NCBI RefSeq assembly: GCF_000214035.2 | Contig: NZ_AFHG01000035.1 | Location: 1 to 39,572 of the forward strand | Direction of reading: 5' to 3' | Length of the DNA stretch: 39,572 bases | From: Methyloversatilis universalis FAM5 | Lineage (GTDB): Bacteria; Pseudomonadota; Gammaproteobacteria; Burkholderiales; Rhodocyclaceae | Shown here: piece by piece, positions 24,888 to 33,006 of the stretch | How the letters are laid out: every line of letters starts with the position of its first letter | Numbering within the stretch: the stretch's first letter is position 1 | Position numbers and translations under genes: made by a program | Notes under the pieces: generated by a model | What the model saw: only the letters and a program-made list of their open reading frames with translations | Database searches by the model: none | What the model was told of the DNA's origin: nothing

Positions 24888-24895
24888 GCGCACAG

Positions 24896-25168
24896 ATGAC
24901 CGTCACGACCGCATCGGTGCCGAAGATCGGTCGCCACTTCCGCATTCAGTGGGAAGAGGCGCAGAAGGCCTATGTGCTGCTGTATCCGGAAGGCATGGTG
25001 AAGCTGAACCAGAGCGCGGGCGAAATCCTGAAGCGCTGCACCGGCGAGGCCAGTGTGGGCGACATCACTGCCGATCTGGAAAAGACCTTCAACGCGCAGG
25101 GCCTGCAGCAGGACGTGATCAACTTCGTCGAACTGGCGCTGCAACAGAAGTGGGTGGAAACGACATGA
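24896..25168 (+). CDS. pqqD: PQQ biosynthesis chaperone PqqD
   Basis: A 90-residue peptide chaperone of the PqqD/RRE family, which binds PqqA and presents it to PqqE. VPKIGRHFRIQWEEAQKAYV and LNQSAGEILKRCTG are the winged-helix RRE core. I give the ATG at 24896. A GTG at 24884 overlapping the pqqC stop (GTGA) would add four residues and is equally possible, as neither has a good Shine-Dalgarno sequence. It overlaps pqqE by 4 nt. Confidence 0.95.
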   Translation: MTVTTASVPKIGRHFRIQWEEAQKAYVLLYPEGMVKLNQSAGEILKRCTGEASVGDITADLEKTFNAQGLQQDVINFVELALQQKWVETT

Positions 25169-26322
25169 CCGACTTTGCCGAAGCCCAGGCCGCGCAGGAC
25201 GCGGCCACGATAGGCCCGCCGCTGTGGCTGCTGGCCGAAGTGACCTACCGCTGCCCGCTGCACTGCGTGTACTGCTACAACCCGGTCGACTTCGCGAAGC
25301 ACGAAGCAGAGCTCAGTACCGAAGAGTGGTTCAAGGTGCTGCGCGAAGCGCGCGAACTGGGTTCGGTGCAGTGCGGCTTTTCCGGCGGCGAGCCGATGCT
25401 GCGCGACGATCTGGAACTGCTGGTGGCCGAGGCGCACCGCCTTGGCTACTACACCAATCTGCTCACCTCCGGCGTCGGCCTGAACGAAAAGCGCATCGAC
25501 GCGCTGAAGGAAGCCGGGCTGGACCACATCCAGCTGTCCTTCCAGGACTCGAGCCGGGAAATGAACGACTTCCTGTCGTCCACCCGCACCTTTGACCTGA
25601 AGCGCCGGGCGGCCACGCTGATCAAGTCACGCGGCTACCCGATGGTGATGAACTGCACCATCCATCGGCACAACATCGATCACATCGAAGCCATCCTGCA
25701 GCTGGCGGACGAGATCGAGGCCGAGTACGTGGAACTGGCCAACACCCAGTACTACGGCTGGGCGCAGGTGAACCGCGACCAGCTGCTGCCGTCGCGCGAA
25801 CAGCTCGAGTGCGCCGAACGCATCACCAATGAGTGGCGCGAAAAGCACGGCAACAAGATGAAGCTGTTCTTCGTCGTGCCGGATTACTACGAGAACCGGC
25901 CCAAGAAGTGCATGAACGGCTGGGGCAACATCTTCCTGACCATCACGCCGGACGGCAAGGCGCTGCCCTGTCACACCGCGCGCATGCTGCCGGGCCTGGA
26001 GTTTCCGGACGTGCGCACCAGCTCGGTTCGGGAAATCTGGTACGAGTCCGAAGGCTTCAACCGCTACCGCGGCACCGGCTGGATGAAGGAGCCCTGTTCC
26101 AGCTGTCCGGAAAAGGAAAAGGATTACGGTGGCTGTCGCTGTCAGGCCTATATGGTCGCCAACGATCCGAATGCCGCCGACCCGGTGTGCGACAAGTCGC
26201 CCTTCCACCACAAGATCGTCGAGGCGGTGGAGCGTGCGCAGATTCCGGGCAATCCGCAGCAGGTGAAACCGCTCATCTACCGCGGCCCGAAGGAATCGCT
26301 GCAGCTCGACCGTCCGTTCTGA
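25165..26322 (+). CDS. pqqE: PqqA peptide cyclase PqqE (radical SAM)
   Basis: A 385-residue radical SAM/SPASM enzyme that links Glu and Tyr of PqqA. The CxxxCxxC motif is C30, C34, C37 (YRCPLHCVYCYNP). FSGGEPMLRDDL follows for SAM binding. The C-terminal auxiliary-cluster cysteines are in KKCMNGWG, LPCHTARMLPG, CSSCPEKEKDYGGCRCQAY and PVCDKSP. Start ATG overlaps the pqqD stop. No pqqF protease gene is in the window; peptide trimming may use a protease elsewhere. Confidence 0.97.
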   Translation: MTDFAEAQAAQDAATIGPPLWLLAEVTYRCPLHCVYCYNPVDFAKHEAELSTEEWFKVLREARELGSVQCGFSGGEPMLRDDLELLVAEAHRLGYYTNLLTSGVGLNEKRIDALKEAGLDHIQLSFQDSSREMNDFLSSTRTFDLKRRAATLIKSRGYPMVMNCTIHRHNIDHIEAILQLADEIEAEYVELANTQYYGWAQVNRDQLLPSREQLECAERITNEWREKHGNKMKLFFVVPDYYENRPKKCMNGWGNIFLTITPDGKALPCHTARMLPGLEFPDVRTSSVREIWYESEGFNRYRGTGWMKEPCSSCPEKEKDYGGCRCQAYMVANDPNAADPVCDKSPFHHKIVEAVERAQIPGNPQQVKPLIYRGPKESLQLDRPF

Positions 26323-26354
26323 GCGGGCAGGGCGGTCTCGTCCGCCCTGCGCTC
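26321..26354. terminator. Bidirectional terminator hairpin between pqqE and the phosphoesterase gene
   Basis: GCAGGGCGG (26327-26335) pairs with CCGCCCTGC (26342-26350), 9 bp with a 6-nt loop. The stem extends past a GG bulge by GAGC (26321-26324) with GCTC (26351-26354). It sits in a 54-bp spacer between convergent genes, overlapping the pqqE stop. No U-run. Confidence 0.6.
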
Positions 26355-26376
26355 TCCCAGCGCTCCGGCCGGCGGC

Positions 26377-27300
26377 TCAATCGCGCCGGTAAGGGTGGGG
26401 CGTGACACGGAAGGGCGCGGCCTGCCCCGGCCGCAGCTCCACCTCGGCCCAGCCCAGCCAGGGCGTACCGTGGCTTTCGATCCGCATCACGTGCGACAGC
26501 ACGGTTCCGTTATCCGGATGCCGCAGCGGATGATCGGCGCGATGCAGGTGGGTGTCGCCGTGCACCAGCAGCACCGGGCGCGACGCGCTTGCCGCACGCG
26601 CGGCAATCCGGCCCAGCAGCCAGCCGTAGCGCGGGCTGTGGCCCCCCGCGGCGAAATCAGGTGAGGCATGGAAGGCGATCACGATGGCCGGCGCGGCCGT
26701 GCGTTCCGCTTCGTCGAAAGCCGCGTCCAGCCAGTCCCGGGCCGCCGTTCGCAGCGCGTCTGCACGCGGGTCGTCGGGCAGCTTGCCGCCCGCTACGTTC
26801 AGGGTGACGAACAGCACGCCCTGCATCCGCCAGCGGCGGTGCTCCGGCACGCCCGGCTGCACCGCCGGACGCAGCGCGCCGTCCAGCCGGCCGTCCCCGA
26901 ACATCGTGCCGCGCAGATGGGTGAGTCTTTCGAACGGATCGAAACCGCCCGCGGCCGCCCGTCTGCAGTCCAGCCAGTCGTTGTCGCCAGCCAGCAGCAC
27001 CAGCGGATGGGCAGACCTTTCCAGCAGCTGGCGACGGTCGGCGAACACCGCATCGTCGCACGGCGTGCTGCCACCCTTCAGGTCCCCGACATGCAGCGAA
27101 AAGGCGATCGGCCGCGCGGCCTGTTCGGCCAGCATGTCGAGCGCGATCTCGCGCTCGTATCGGGTGTAGGGCATGTCGCCCCAGATCGCGAAGCTCAGCG
27201 TGCCCGGTTCCGGCGAGCGGATACAGCCCGCCAGCACGGTGCAGGCGAAGAAAGACAGGGCGCGCAGCGGCGTCCTCAGGAAGTGAAAAAAAAGGTGCAT
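26377..27300 (-). CDS. Calcineurin-like phosphoesterase-type lipoprotein
   Basis: A 307-residue predicted lipoprotein. The signal MHLFFHFLRTPL leads into a hydrophobic core with lipobox VLAGC. The body has the spaced metal motifs of the calcineurin-like phosphoesterase fold: SFAIWGDMPYTRYE, HVGDLKGG, LLAGDNDWLDC, IAFHASPDF and VHGDTHLHRADHP. The final His motif is HGDTH rather than the usual GHxH, and the first motif lacks the typical DxH, so activity is uncertain. The start is ATG 27300 with a weak Shine-Dalgarno sequence; open reading continues upstream into the divergent kinase promoter area, but the signal peptide begins here. Codons 3-5 contain a T8 run. The substrate is unknown. Confidence 0.75.
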   Translation of the reverse strand: MHLFFHFLRTPLRALSFFACTVLAGCIRSPEPGTLSFAIWGDMPYTRYEREIALDMLAEQAARPIAFSLHVGDLKGGSTPCDDAVFADRRQLLERSAHPLVLLAGDNDWLDCRRAAAGGFDPFERLTHLRGTMFGDGRLDGALRPAVQPGVPEHRRWRMQGVLFVTLNVAGGKLPDDPRADALRTAARDWLDAAFDEAERTAAPAIVIAFHASPDFAAGGHSPRYGWLLGRIAARAASASRPVLLVHGDTHLHRADHPLRHPDNGTVLSHVMRIESHGTPWLGWAEVELRPGQAAPFRVTPHPYRRD

Positions 27301-27394
27301 CGGGTCAAGGATATCGCCCGCGGGACCGATATAGCCGGACAGAGACAAAAGCCTTGCCCGCCCGCGGTGGCGAGTTCGCCGCATCAGACTGCTC

Positions 27395-30300
27395 ATGCCC
27401 AACTTCTTTACCTCCGGACTCGAAGCGTCGACCGCGCTGATGTCCACCAGCCACGAGCCCTGGCTGGTCGCGCTGTCGATCGCGGTGGCGGTGCTCAGTT
27501 CCATGGTGTCGCTGTACACCGTGGGCCAGGTGGAACAGGCGCGCGATCCGCGCATGGCCTGGCTGATGAAGCTGGCCTGCAGCCTGTCGCTGGGCGGCGG
27601 CGTGTGGGCCATGCACTTCATCGGCATGCTGGCGCTCGACATCTGCGTCACGGTGCAGTACGACATCTGGCTGTCGCTGGCGTCCATGCTGCCCAGCCTG
27701 CTGGCCGCGCTGGCGACGATACAGCTGATGACCCGGCCCACGCTCACGCCGCGCGAACTGCTGGCGGGTGGCGTGCTGATGGGCGCCGGCATCGGCGTGA
27801 TGCACTACAGCGGCATGCAGTCGATGAAGATGCAGGCCGCGCTGCTGTATGACCCGCTGCTGTTCGGCGTGTCCATCCTGCTGGCGGTGCTGCTGGCCAC
27901 GCTGGCGCTCTGGGTCAAGTTCTTCGTCCCGATACGGGGTCGTCGGCCTCGCCTGCTGGTCAGCGGCAGCGTGATGGGGCTGGCGATCGCCGGCATGCAC
28001 TATGCCGGCATGGCGGCCGCCCGCTTCATCGGCGTCGAGGAAAGCGCGCCGCAGACCGACAATCTCATGATGGGCGCGCTGGTCACGCTCGCGACGCTGG
28101 CGCTGATCGGCTTCGCGCTGGGCTGTCACGCGCTGCTGCGCTATCGCGCGCTGGTGGACGAACTGAGCGCCAGCGAATCGCGCATGCGGGCACTGCTCAG
28201 CACGCCGGTCGATGGCGTGGTGACGCTTGACGAGCACGGCACCGTGCAGACCCTGAACACGACCGCCGAGGCGCTGTTCGGCTGGCGCGAAGCAGAACTG
28301 ACCGGCCGCAGCTTCGAACAGCTGCTGGCCGAGCCCGAGCGCGCGCTGTATTCGGGTTATCTGGCGGAATTCAGGCGTACCCGCGAACCTTCGCTGGCCG
28401 GGCGCAGCCGGGAAGTGACCGGCCGCCATCGCGACGGTCGGGACATCCCGCTGCACGTGTCCATCGGGCACGCTCAGGTCGGCGGTGCCGACCTCTTCGT
28501 CTGCTATATCGCCGACATTTCCCACTACCGCGACATGGAGCGCGCGGTCCGCGAAAGCGAGGCCCAGCTCCGCTCGCTGATCCAGAACATTCCGGGCGTG
28601 GCCTACCGCTGCCTGATGAGCGATGACTGGCCCATGCTGTTCATGAGCGATGCCACGGAAACCCTGACCGGCTATCCGGCCAGCGATTTCATGGGCGAAC
28701 ACCCGGTGCGCAGCTTCGGCTCCATCACCCACCCGGACGACATGGCGAGCAATTGGCGGGTGGTCGAGGCGTCGATCCGCGACAACCGTCCTTTCGTCGT
28801 CGAATACCGCATCCGTCACGCCGACGGTTCCACGCGCTGGATGTGGGAGCACGGCAGCGCGGTGCGCGAGCCGGACGGATCGGTGAAATGGATAGACGGC
28901 GTCATCCTGGACATCACCGAACGGCGCGAAATGGAACAGGCGCTGCGGGCCGCAAAGGAGAAGGCGGAACTGGCCGCCGCGTCCAAGTCGGCCTTCCTGG
29001 CCAATATGAGCCACGAGATACGCACGCCGATGAACGCCATCATCGGCTTCAGCGACGTGCTGCTCGGCCAGACCCAGCCACCGGAACAGCGTCGCCAGCT
29101 CGAAGTCGTGAGCGCGTCCGCCCGCTCGCTGCTGCGCCTGCTGAACGACATTCTCGATACCGCCAAGCTGGAGCGCGGCGCGGTCGAGCTGGAAATGCTG
29201 GATTTCGATCTGCACGAGCTGCTGGGCCAGCTCACCCAGACCCTCGCCATCCAGGCGCGCGACAAGGGCCTCACCCTGACCATCGACGCGCACGCGCAGC
29301 TCGGCCGTCACTATCGCGGCGATTCGCTGCGCATCCGTCAGGTGCTCACCAACCTGATCGGCAATGCGATCAAGTTCACCGAAAGCGGCGGCGTCGTGGT
29401 GCGGGTGCGCGCCGAAACTGGCCACGTGCGCTTTTCGGTGGTGGATACCGGCATCGGCATCGCGCCGGAGCGGCTCACCGCCATCTTCGAGCCCTTCACC
29501 CAGGCCGACGTATCGATGAGCCGGCGTTTCGGCGGCACCGGGCTGGGTACCTCGATCTGCAAGCAGCTGGTCGAGCTGATGGGCGGCCGCATCTGGGTGG
29601 ACAGCACGCCGGGTCAGGGCAGCGCCTTCCATTTCACCTTGCCGCTGATGCCAGGCAGCGCGCCGGTGGCCGCCACGTCGGCGCTGATCCATCTGCCGCC
29701 GCTCAAAGTGCTGGCGGTGGATGACGTGGAACAGAACGTGGAACTGCTGTCCGCGCTGCTCACGCGCGAGGGGCATGCGGTGACCGCCTGCGTGGCCGCA
29801 CGCGAGGCGATTGCCGCCGCTGCCCGCGAGCGCTACGACCTGGTGCTGATGGACCTGCACATGCCGGAAGTCAGTGGCCTGCAGGCGACCCGCGAAATCC
29901 GCGCCGCCGAGCGCGCGGACGGCCGCCCGGCGGTGCCGGTGATCGCGCTGACCGCCAGCGTGCTGGAGGCGGACCGCATCGCCGCACGTGAAGCCGGCAT
30001 GAACGGCTTCGCCACCAAGCCGATCGAACTCGACAACCTGTTCGCCGAAATCGGCCGGGTGCTCGACATCCACGTGTCGGCACCGGCCCCTGCGACGCAG
30101 CCCGGCGCCGCCGGCGGCCTGATCGACATGGCGCGGGCACTGGCACTGTGGCGCACGCCCGAAAGGCTGGAAAGCGCCCTCCGGCGCGTGCTGGCCGACA
30201 ACGCGGATCTGAAGGACAAGCTCGACAGCCGTGCGGCCGAGGGCGCCCACGACGAAGTCCGCGCGCTGGCGCACCGGGTCCGGGGCGTGGCGGCGAACGT

Positions 30301-30736
30301 CGGTGCCACCCGGCTGACCGCAGCGCTGGCGCGGCTCGAAGCGGCGTCCGCCTCCGGCCAGTCGGCCAACTACAGCGCCCTGATCGCGGAGGTCGCCGAC
30401 GCGATGGCCGGCCTGCACCTGGAACTGGACAGCTGGCCCGCGGCCGCGCGGGAAGCGGCGCCGGCACGGTCCGCGGCACCCGGCCGCACCGATCTGCCGG
30501 CCGCGCTGCGTCACGCCGAAGCACTGAAACGCGCGCTGCTGCACGGCGAGCTGGACGACTCGGCGCTGGCGCTGCTGCTCAATGCGGTGGGCGGCCATCC
30601 AGCCGCCGCACTGCTCGAGCCGCTGTCCGAGGCGATCGACAATTTCGACTTCGATCAGGCGGTGGCCGGGATCGAACGGCTGGTGGAGGCCCTCCGCACC
30701 TCCACGCAGCCGGTGCCGTCAGAAGCGGGAGCCTGA
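27395..30736 (+). CDS. MHYT-PAS-PAS hybrid sensor histidine kinase (HK-REC-HPt)
   Basis: A 1113-residue membrane sensor. Residues about 20-250 form an MHYT domain of seven membrane helices, with MHFIGM (73-78), MHYSGM (136-141) and MHYAGM (201-206); these motifs are predicted to bind metal, possibly copper, and sense O2, CO or NO. Two PAS domains follow (about 258-385 and 390-515). The kinase core has His540 (SHEIRTP), the N-box NLIGNAIKF, DTGIGI and GGTGLGTSI. A receiver has Asp820 (VLMDLHMP), and an HPt domain has His960 (AHRVRGVAANVGA). All phosphorelay residues are present. It ends directly before the HD-GYP regulator gene (TGA then ATG), its likely partner. Start ATG 27395 has little Shine-Dalgarno sequence. 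Confidence 0.93.
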   Translation: MPNFFTSGLEASTALMSTSHEPWLVALSIAVAVLSSMVSLYTVGQVEQARDPRMAWLMKLACSLSLGGGVWAMHFIGMLALDICVTVQYDIWLSLASMLPSLLAALATIQLMTRPTLTPRELLAGGVLMGAGIGVMHYSGMQSMKMQAALLYDPLLFGVSILLAVLLATLALWVKFFVPIRGRRPRLLVSGSVMGLAIAGMHYAGMAAARFIGVEESAPQTDNLMMGALVTLATLALIGFALGCHALLRYRALVDELSASESRMRALLSTPVDGVVTLDEHGTVQTLNTTAEALFGWREAELTGRSFEQLLAEPERALYSGYLAEFRRTREPSLAGRSREVTGRHRDGRDIPLHVSIGHAQVGGADLFVCYIADISHYRDMERAVRESEAQLRSLIQNIPGVAYRCLMSDDWPMLFMSDATETLTGYPASDFMGEHPVRSFGSITHPDDMASNWRVVEASIRDNRPFVVEYRIRHADGSTRWMWEHGSAVREPDGSVKWIDGVILDITERREMEQALRAAKEKAELAAASKSAFLANMSHEIRTPMNAIIGFSDVLLGQTQPPEQRRQLEVVSASARSLLRLLNDILDTAKLERGAVELEMLDFDLHELLGQLTQTLAIQARDKGLTLTIDAHAQLGRHYRGDSLRIRQVLTNLIGNAIKFTESGGVVVRVRAETGHVRFSVVDTGIGIAPERLTAIFEPFTQADVSMSRRFGGTGLGTSICKQLVELMGGRIWVDSTPGQGSAFHFTLPLMPGSAPVAATSALIHLPPLKVLAVDDVEQNVELLSALLTREGHAVTACVAAREAIAAAARERYDLVLMDLHMPEVSGLQATREIRAAERADGRPAVPVIALTASVLEADRIAAREAGMNGFATKPIELDNLFAEIGRVLDIHVSAPAPATQPGAAGGLIDMARALALWRTPERLESALRRVLADNADLKDKLDSRAAEGAHDEVRALAHRVRGVAANVGATRLTAALARLEAASASGQSANYSALIAEVADAMAGLHLELDSWPAAAREAAPARSAAPGRTDLPAALRHAEALKRALLHGELDDSALALLLNAVGGHPAAALLEPLSEAIDNFDFDQAVAGIERLVEALRTSTQPVPSEAGA

Positions 30737-31780
30737 ATGGATACACCGGAAAAGCGCATAGACGCCTACGGCATCGACGCGGGTGACCCGCGCAAGACCG
30801 TGCTGTGCGTGGACGACGAACCTTCGAACCTGCAGGTGCTGAGGCAGATACTGCAGGCGGACTACCGGCTGCTGTTCGCCCGCGACGGGCGACGGGCGAT
30901 CGAACTGGCGTCGGTCGAACAGCCGGATCTGGTGCTGCTCGACGTGATGATGCCGGGCATGAACGGCCATGACGTCTGCCGCGCGTTCAAGGCGGACAGC
31001 CGGCTGGCCCGCATTCCGCTCATCTTCGTGACCGCGCTCAGCGATGTCGACGACGAGGCGCGCGGCTTCGAACTCGGTGCGGTGGATTACATCGCCAAGC
31101 CGGTCAGTCCGCCCATCGTGCGGGCGCGGGTGCGCACCCACCTGTCACTGGTGAGCGTGCACGATCTGATCGAGACGCGGCTGCAGGTCATACAGCGGCT
31201 GGGTCTGGCCGCCGAGTACAAGGACAACGAAACCGGCCTGCACGTGATCCGCATGAGCCATTACGCCCAGATCCTGGCGCGCGCCGCCGGCTGGACCGAG
31301 GAAATGGCGCAGGACCTGCTGCATGCGGCGCCGATGCACGACGTGGGCAAGATCGGCATTCCGGATCACATCCTGCGCAAGCCGGGCAAGTTCGATGACG
31401 CCGAATGGGAAATCATGAAAACCCATGTCGATATCGGCGTGCGCATCATCGGCGAACACGAGACCGGCCTGCTGGCCGTGGCCCGGCGCATCGCGCAGGG
31501 GCATCACGAAAAGTGGGACGGCAGCGGCTACCCGGGCGGCCTGCGCGGCACCCAGATTCCGGTCGAGGCGCGCATGGTGGCGATCGCCGACGTGTTCGAC
31601 GCACTCACGACCGAGCGTCCCTACAAGAAGGCCTGGACCGTGGACGACGCCTGCGCGCTGCTGGTCGAACAGAAGGAAAAGCATTTCGACCCCCATCTGG
31701 TCGATCTTTTCCTCGGCTGCATGCCGCAGATACTGGACGTGAAGGAAAGGTGGGCGGAGCACGCCGCGACGCCGCTGTGA
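30737..31780 (+). CDS. Response regulator with HD-GYP c-di-GMP phosphodiesterase domain
   Basis: A 347-residue cytosolic regulator. The receiver domain (about 18-140) has the acidic pair VDDEP, the phosphoacceptor Asp69 (LLDVMMPGMNG) and the lysine in AKPVSPP. The output domain (about 155-335) is HD-GYP: H201-D202 in HDVGKIGIPD, HHEKWDGSGYPGGL with GYP at 264-266, and IADVFDALTTERPYK. Metal ligands are intact, so it should hydrolyse cyclic di-GMP. The ATG follows the kinase stop without a gap, so the two genes form a phosphorelay unit ending in c-di-GMP breakdown. Confidence 0.94.
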   Translation: MDTPEKRIDAYGIDAGDPRKTVLCVDDEPSNLQVLRQILQADYRLLFARDGRRAIELASVEQPDLVLLDVMMPGMNGHDVCRAFKADSRLARIPLIFVTALSDVDDEARGFELGAVDYIAKPVSPPIVRARVRTHLSLVSVHDLIETRLQVIQRLGLAAEYKDNETGLHVIRMSHYAQILARAAGWTEEMAQDLLHAAPMHDVGKIGIPDHILRKPGKFDDAEWEIMKTHVDIGVRIIGEHETGLLAVARRIAQGHHEKWDGSGYPGGLRGTQIPVEARMVAIADVFDALTTERPYKKAWTVDDACALLVEQKEKHFDPHLVDLFLGCMPQILDVKERWAEHAATPL

Positions 31781-31808
31781 TCGTCGGCCGGCCGCCGTGC
31801 CGTGACGG

Positions 31809-32225
31809 TCAGTGGCGATAGCGCCGCTTCACGTCCAGCCGGCAGCCCGCGCGTTCATTGCCCGGCACCCGGTCGCAATCGGTGAGCTCGCGCTCGAAAC
31901 GGGCCGCCGTCTCCGGATCCAGCGGCGGGGGCGCCACGTCGGGAAAGCGCTCACGGGCGGCAGCCATCCGGACTTCGTGATGGGCCTTGCCGCGCGCCAG
32001 ACAATCCGCCTTCAGTTCGGGCGCCATGCGCGCGCATTCGCGCTGTGCTTCGGAATGTTCGAGATCGGCCCGCCGGCGCGCCTCTGCGTAGCTGCGGCCG
32101 GCATCGTCCGCTGCACAGACGGGTGCCACCGGCACGCAGGCAAGACCGGCCGCCAGCGCACCGGTTCGCAGGAGCGCGCACACGGGACGACAGCCGAAGA
32201 TCGGGGAGGAAACGGAGAATCGCAT
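31809..32225 (-). CDS. Small Cys-containing periplasmic protein of unknown function
   Basis: A 138-residue protein with a signal sequence: a basic N-terminus, LLRTGALAAGLACVPVAP, and a probable cleavage after VCA. The mature part is highly charged and helical (AEARRRADLEHSEAQREC). It has four cysteines: about 63 (QREC), 75 (ADC), 119 (TDC) and 129 (GC), which could make two disulfides. It ends RRYRH. I do not recognise a family. The Shine-Dalgarno sequence is weak. It is last in a run of small envelope genes on this strand; the gap from its neighbour is 64 bp. Confidence 0.65.
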   Translation of the reverse strand: MRFSVSSPIFGCRPVCALLRTGALAAGLACVPVAPVCAADDAGRSYAEARRRADLEHSEAQRECARMAPELKADCLARGKAHHEVRMAAARERFPDVAPPPLDPETAARFERELTDCDRVPGNERAGCRLDVKRRYRH

Positions 32226-32289
32226 GACGCCGATTCTAGAAAGGCCCTCCGCCCCGGTCTGTCACGAAGCGTTACGAGCGTGCCGGATA

Positions 32290-32685
32290 TCAGGTTCCGA
32301 CCAGCAGATCCCCGTTCAGCCTGACCCGGTCGCCGACGCGGAAGCGGCCGTTCTGCGCCATCACCACGGTGCGCAGTTCGCCGCTTTCCAGACGTACCGT
32401 GATGGCGTAACGGCCGGAGGGCGGATGACCGTCCTGACGCGGGTTGCCGCGCAGCCAGCCGGCGAAGCGCTCCCGCATCAGCCTGCGCTCCTGCAGCAGT
32501 TCCATGTGTTCGATCCGGCCATAGGGGCTGTCCACACCGCGCGTGCCGGGTGCGGCGGCGGCGATCACTGCCGCTTCGGCGATGGCGGCATCCGGCAGAC
32601 GGGGTAGTTCCGGCGGATCTGAGCAGCCGCCGGCGCCGAGTGCGCAGGTCAGCGCCAGTGCGCCCAGCCACTGTTCGCGGCGCAT
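32290..32685 (-). CDS. Small predicted lipoprotein
   Basis: A 131-residue protein with signal MRREQWLGALALTCALGAGG and lipobox GAGGC (Cys21). The mature N-terminus is Ala/Pro-rich, and the C-terminal half looks like a small beta barrel (GRYAITVRLESGELRTVVMA, FRVGDRVRLNGD), similar to the SlyB/OB-like domains of outer-membrane lipoproteins. It starts 12 nt after the stop of the upstream lipoprotein gene, so the two are likely co-transcribed. Function unknown. Confidence 0.75.
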   Translation of the reverse strand: MRREQWLGALALTCALGAGGCSDPPELPRLPDAAIAEAAVIAAAAPGTRGVDSPYGRIEHMELLQERRLMRERFAGWLRGNPRQDGHPPSGRYAITVRLESGELRTVVMAQNGRFRVGDRVRLNGDLLVGT

Positions 32686-32697
32686 CGGCGTGTCCGC

Positions 32698-32898
32698 CTA
32701 CTTGTCCGCCGACTTGCGCGCGTCGTCGAGGGCGTCCTTCGCCTTGTCGCGCGCGTCGTCCAGCGTTTCACCGGCCTTGCTGACCGCGTTGTCCACCGCC
32801 TTGCCGGCGCGCTCGGCCGGACCTTCGCGTTCGCAGGCGGCCAGGGTCAGCGCCAGCGCGGCAAGGGCGGCGGCGGTAAGGGTACGCGTTCCGTTCAT
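32698..32898 (-). CDS. Very small helical lipoprotein
   Basis: A 66-residue lipoprotein. Signal MNGTRTLTAAALAALALTLA, lipobox LAAC (Cys22). The mature 45 residues are Asp/Lys/Ala-rich with a regular amphipathic pattern (AVDNAVSKAGETLDDARDKA, then KDALDDARKSADK), an 11-residue-like periodicity seen in stress-type and entericidin-like envelope proteins. The start is fixed by GGGAGA 8 nt before ATG 32898; an upstream in-frame start lacks a signal. Function unknown. Confidence 0.8.
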   Translation of the reverse strand: MNGTRTLTAAALAALALTLAACEREGPAERAGKAVDNAVSKAGETLDDARDKAKDALDDARKSADK

Positions 32899-32950
32899 GC
32901 TGTTCTCCCTGTGGTCGGATTCCGCACGCGGCGGGGTGAGCACATGGTGG

Positions 32951-32982
32951 CGCGCAGCCGGCCGACGCGGCGTCGGCGCGCG
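32951..32982 (-). terminator. Hairpin downstream of psd
   Basis: GCCGACG (32961-32967) pairs with CGTCGGC (32971-32977) around CGG. An outer pair CGCGC (32951-32955) with GCGCG (32978-32982) extends it past a 5-nt bulge. It lies 24 nt after the psd stop on the minus strand. No U-run; partial termination before the lipoprotein genes is possible. Confidence 0.4.
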
Positions 32983-33006
32983 GCGAAGCAGGCTGTCGGG
33001 CGCGTC

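Noticed and set aside
27305-30598. A 1097-codon open frame on the minus strand opposite the MHYT kinase gene
   Set aside because: It is antisense to a gene with unmistakable domains. Its translation is His/Gln/Arg/Ala-rich without family motifs, a usual effect of GC-rich third codon positions.
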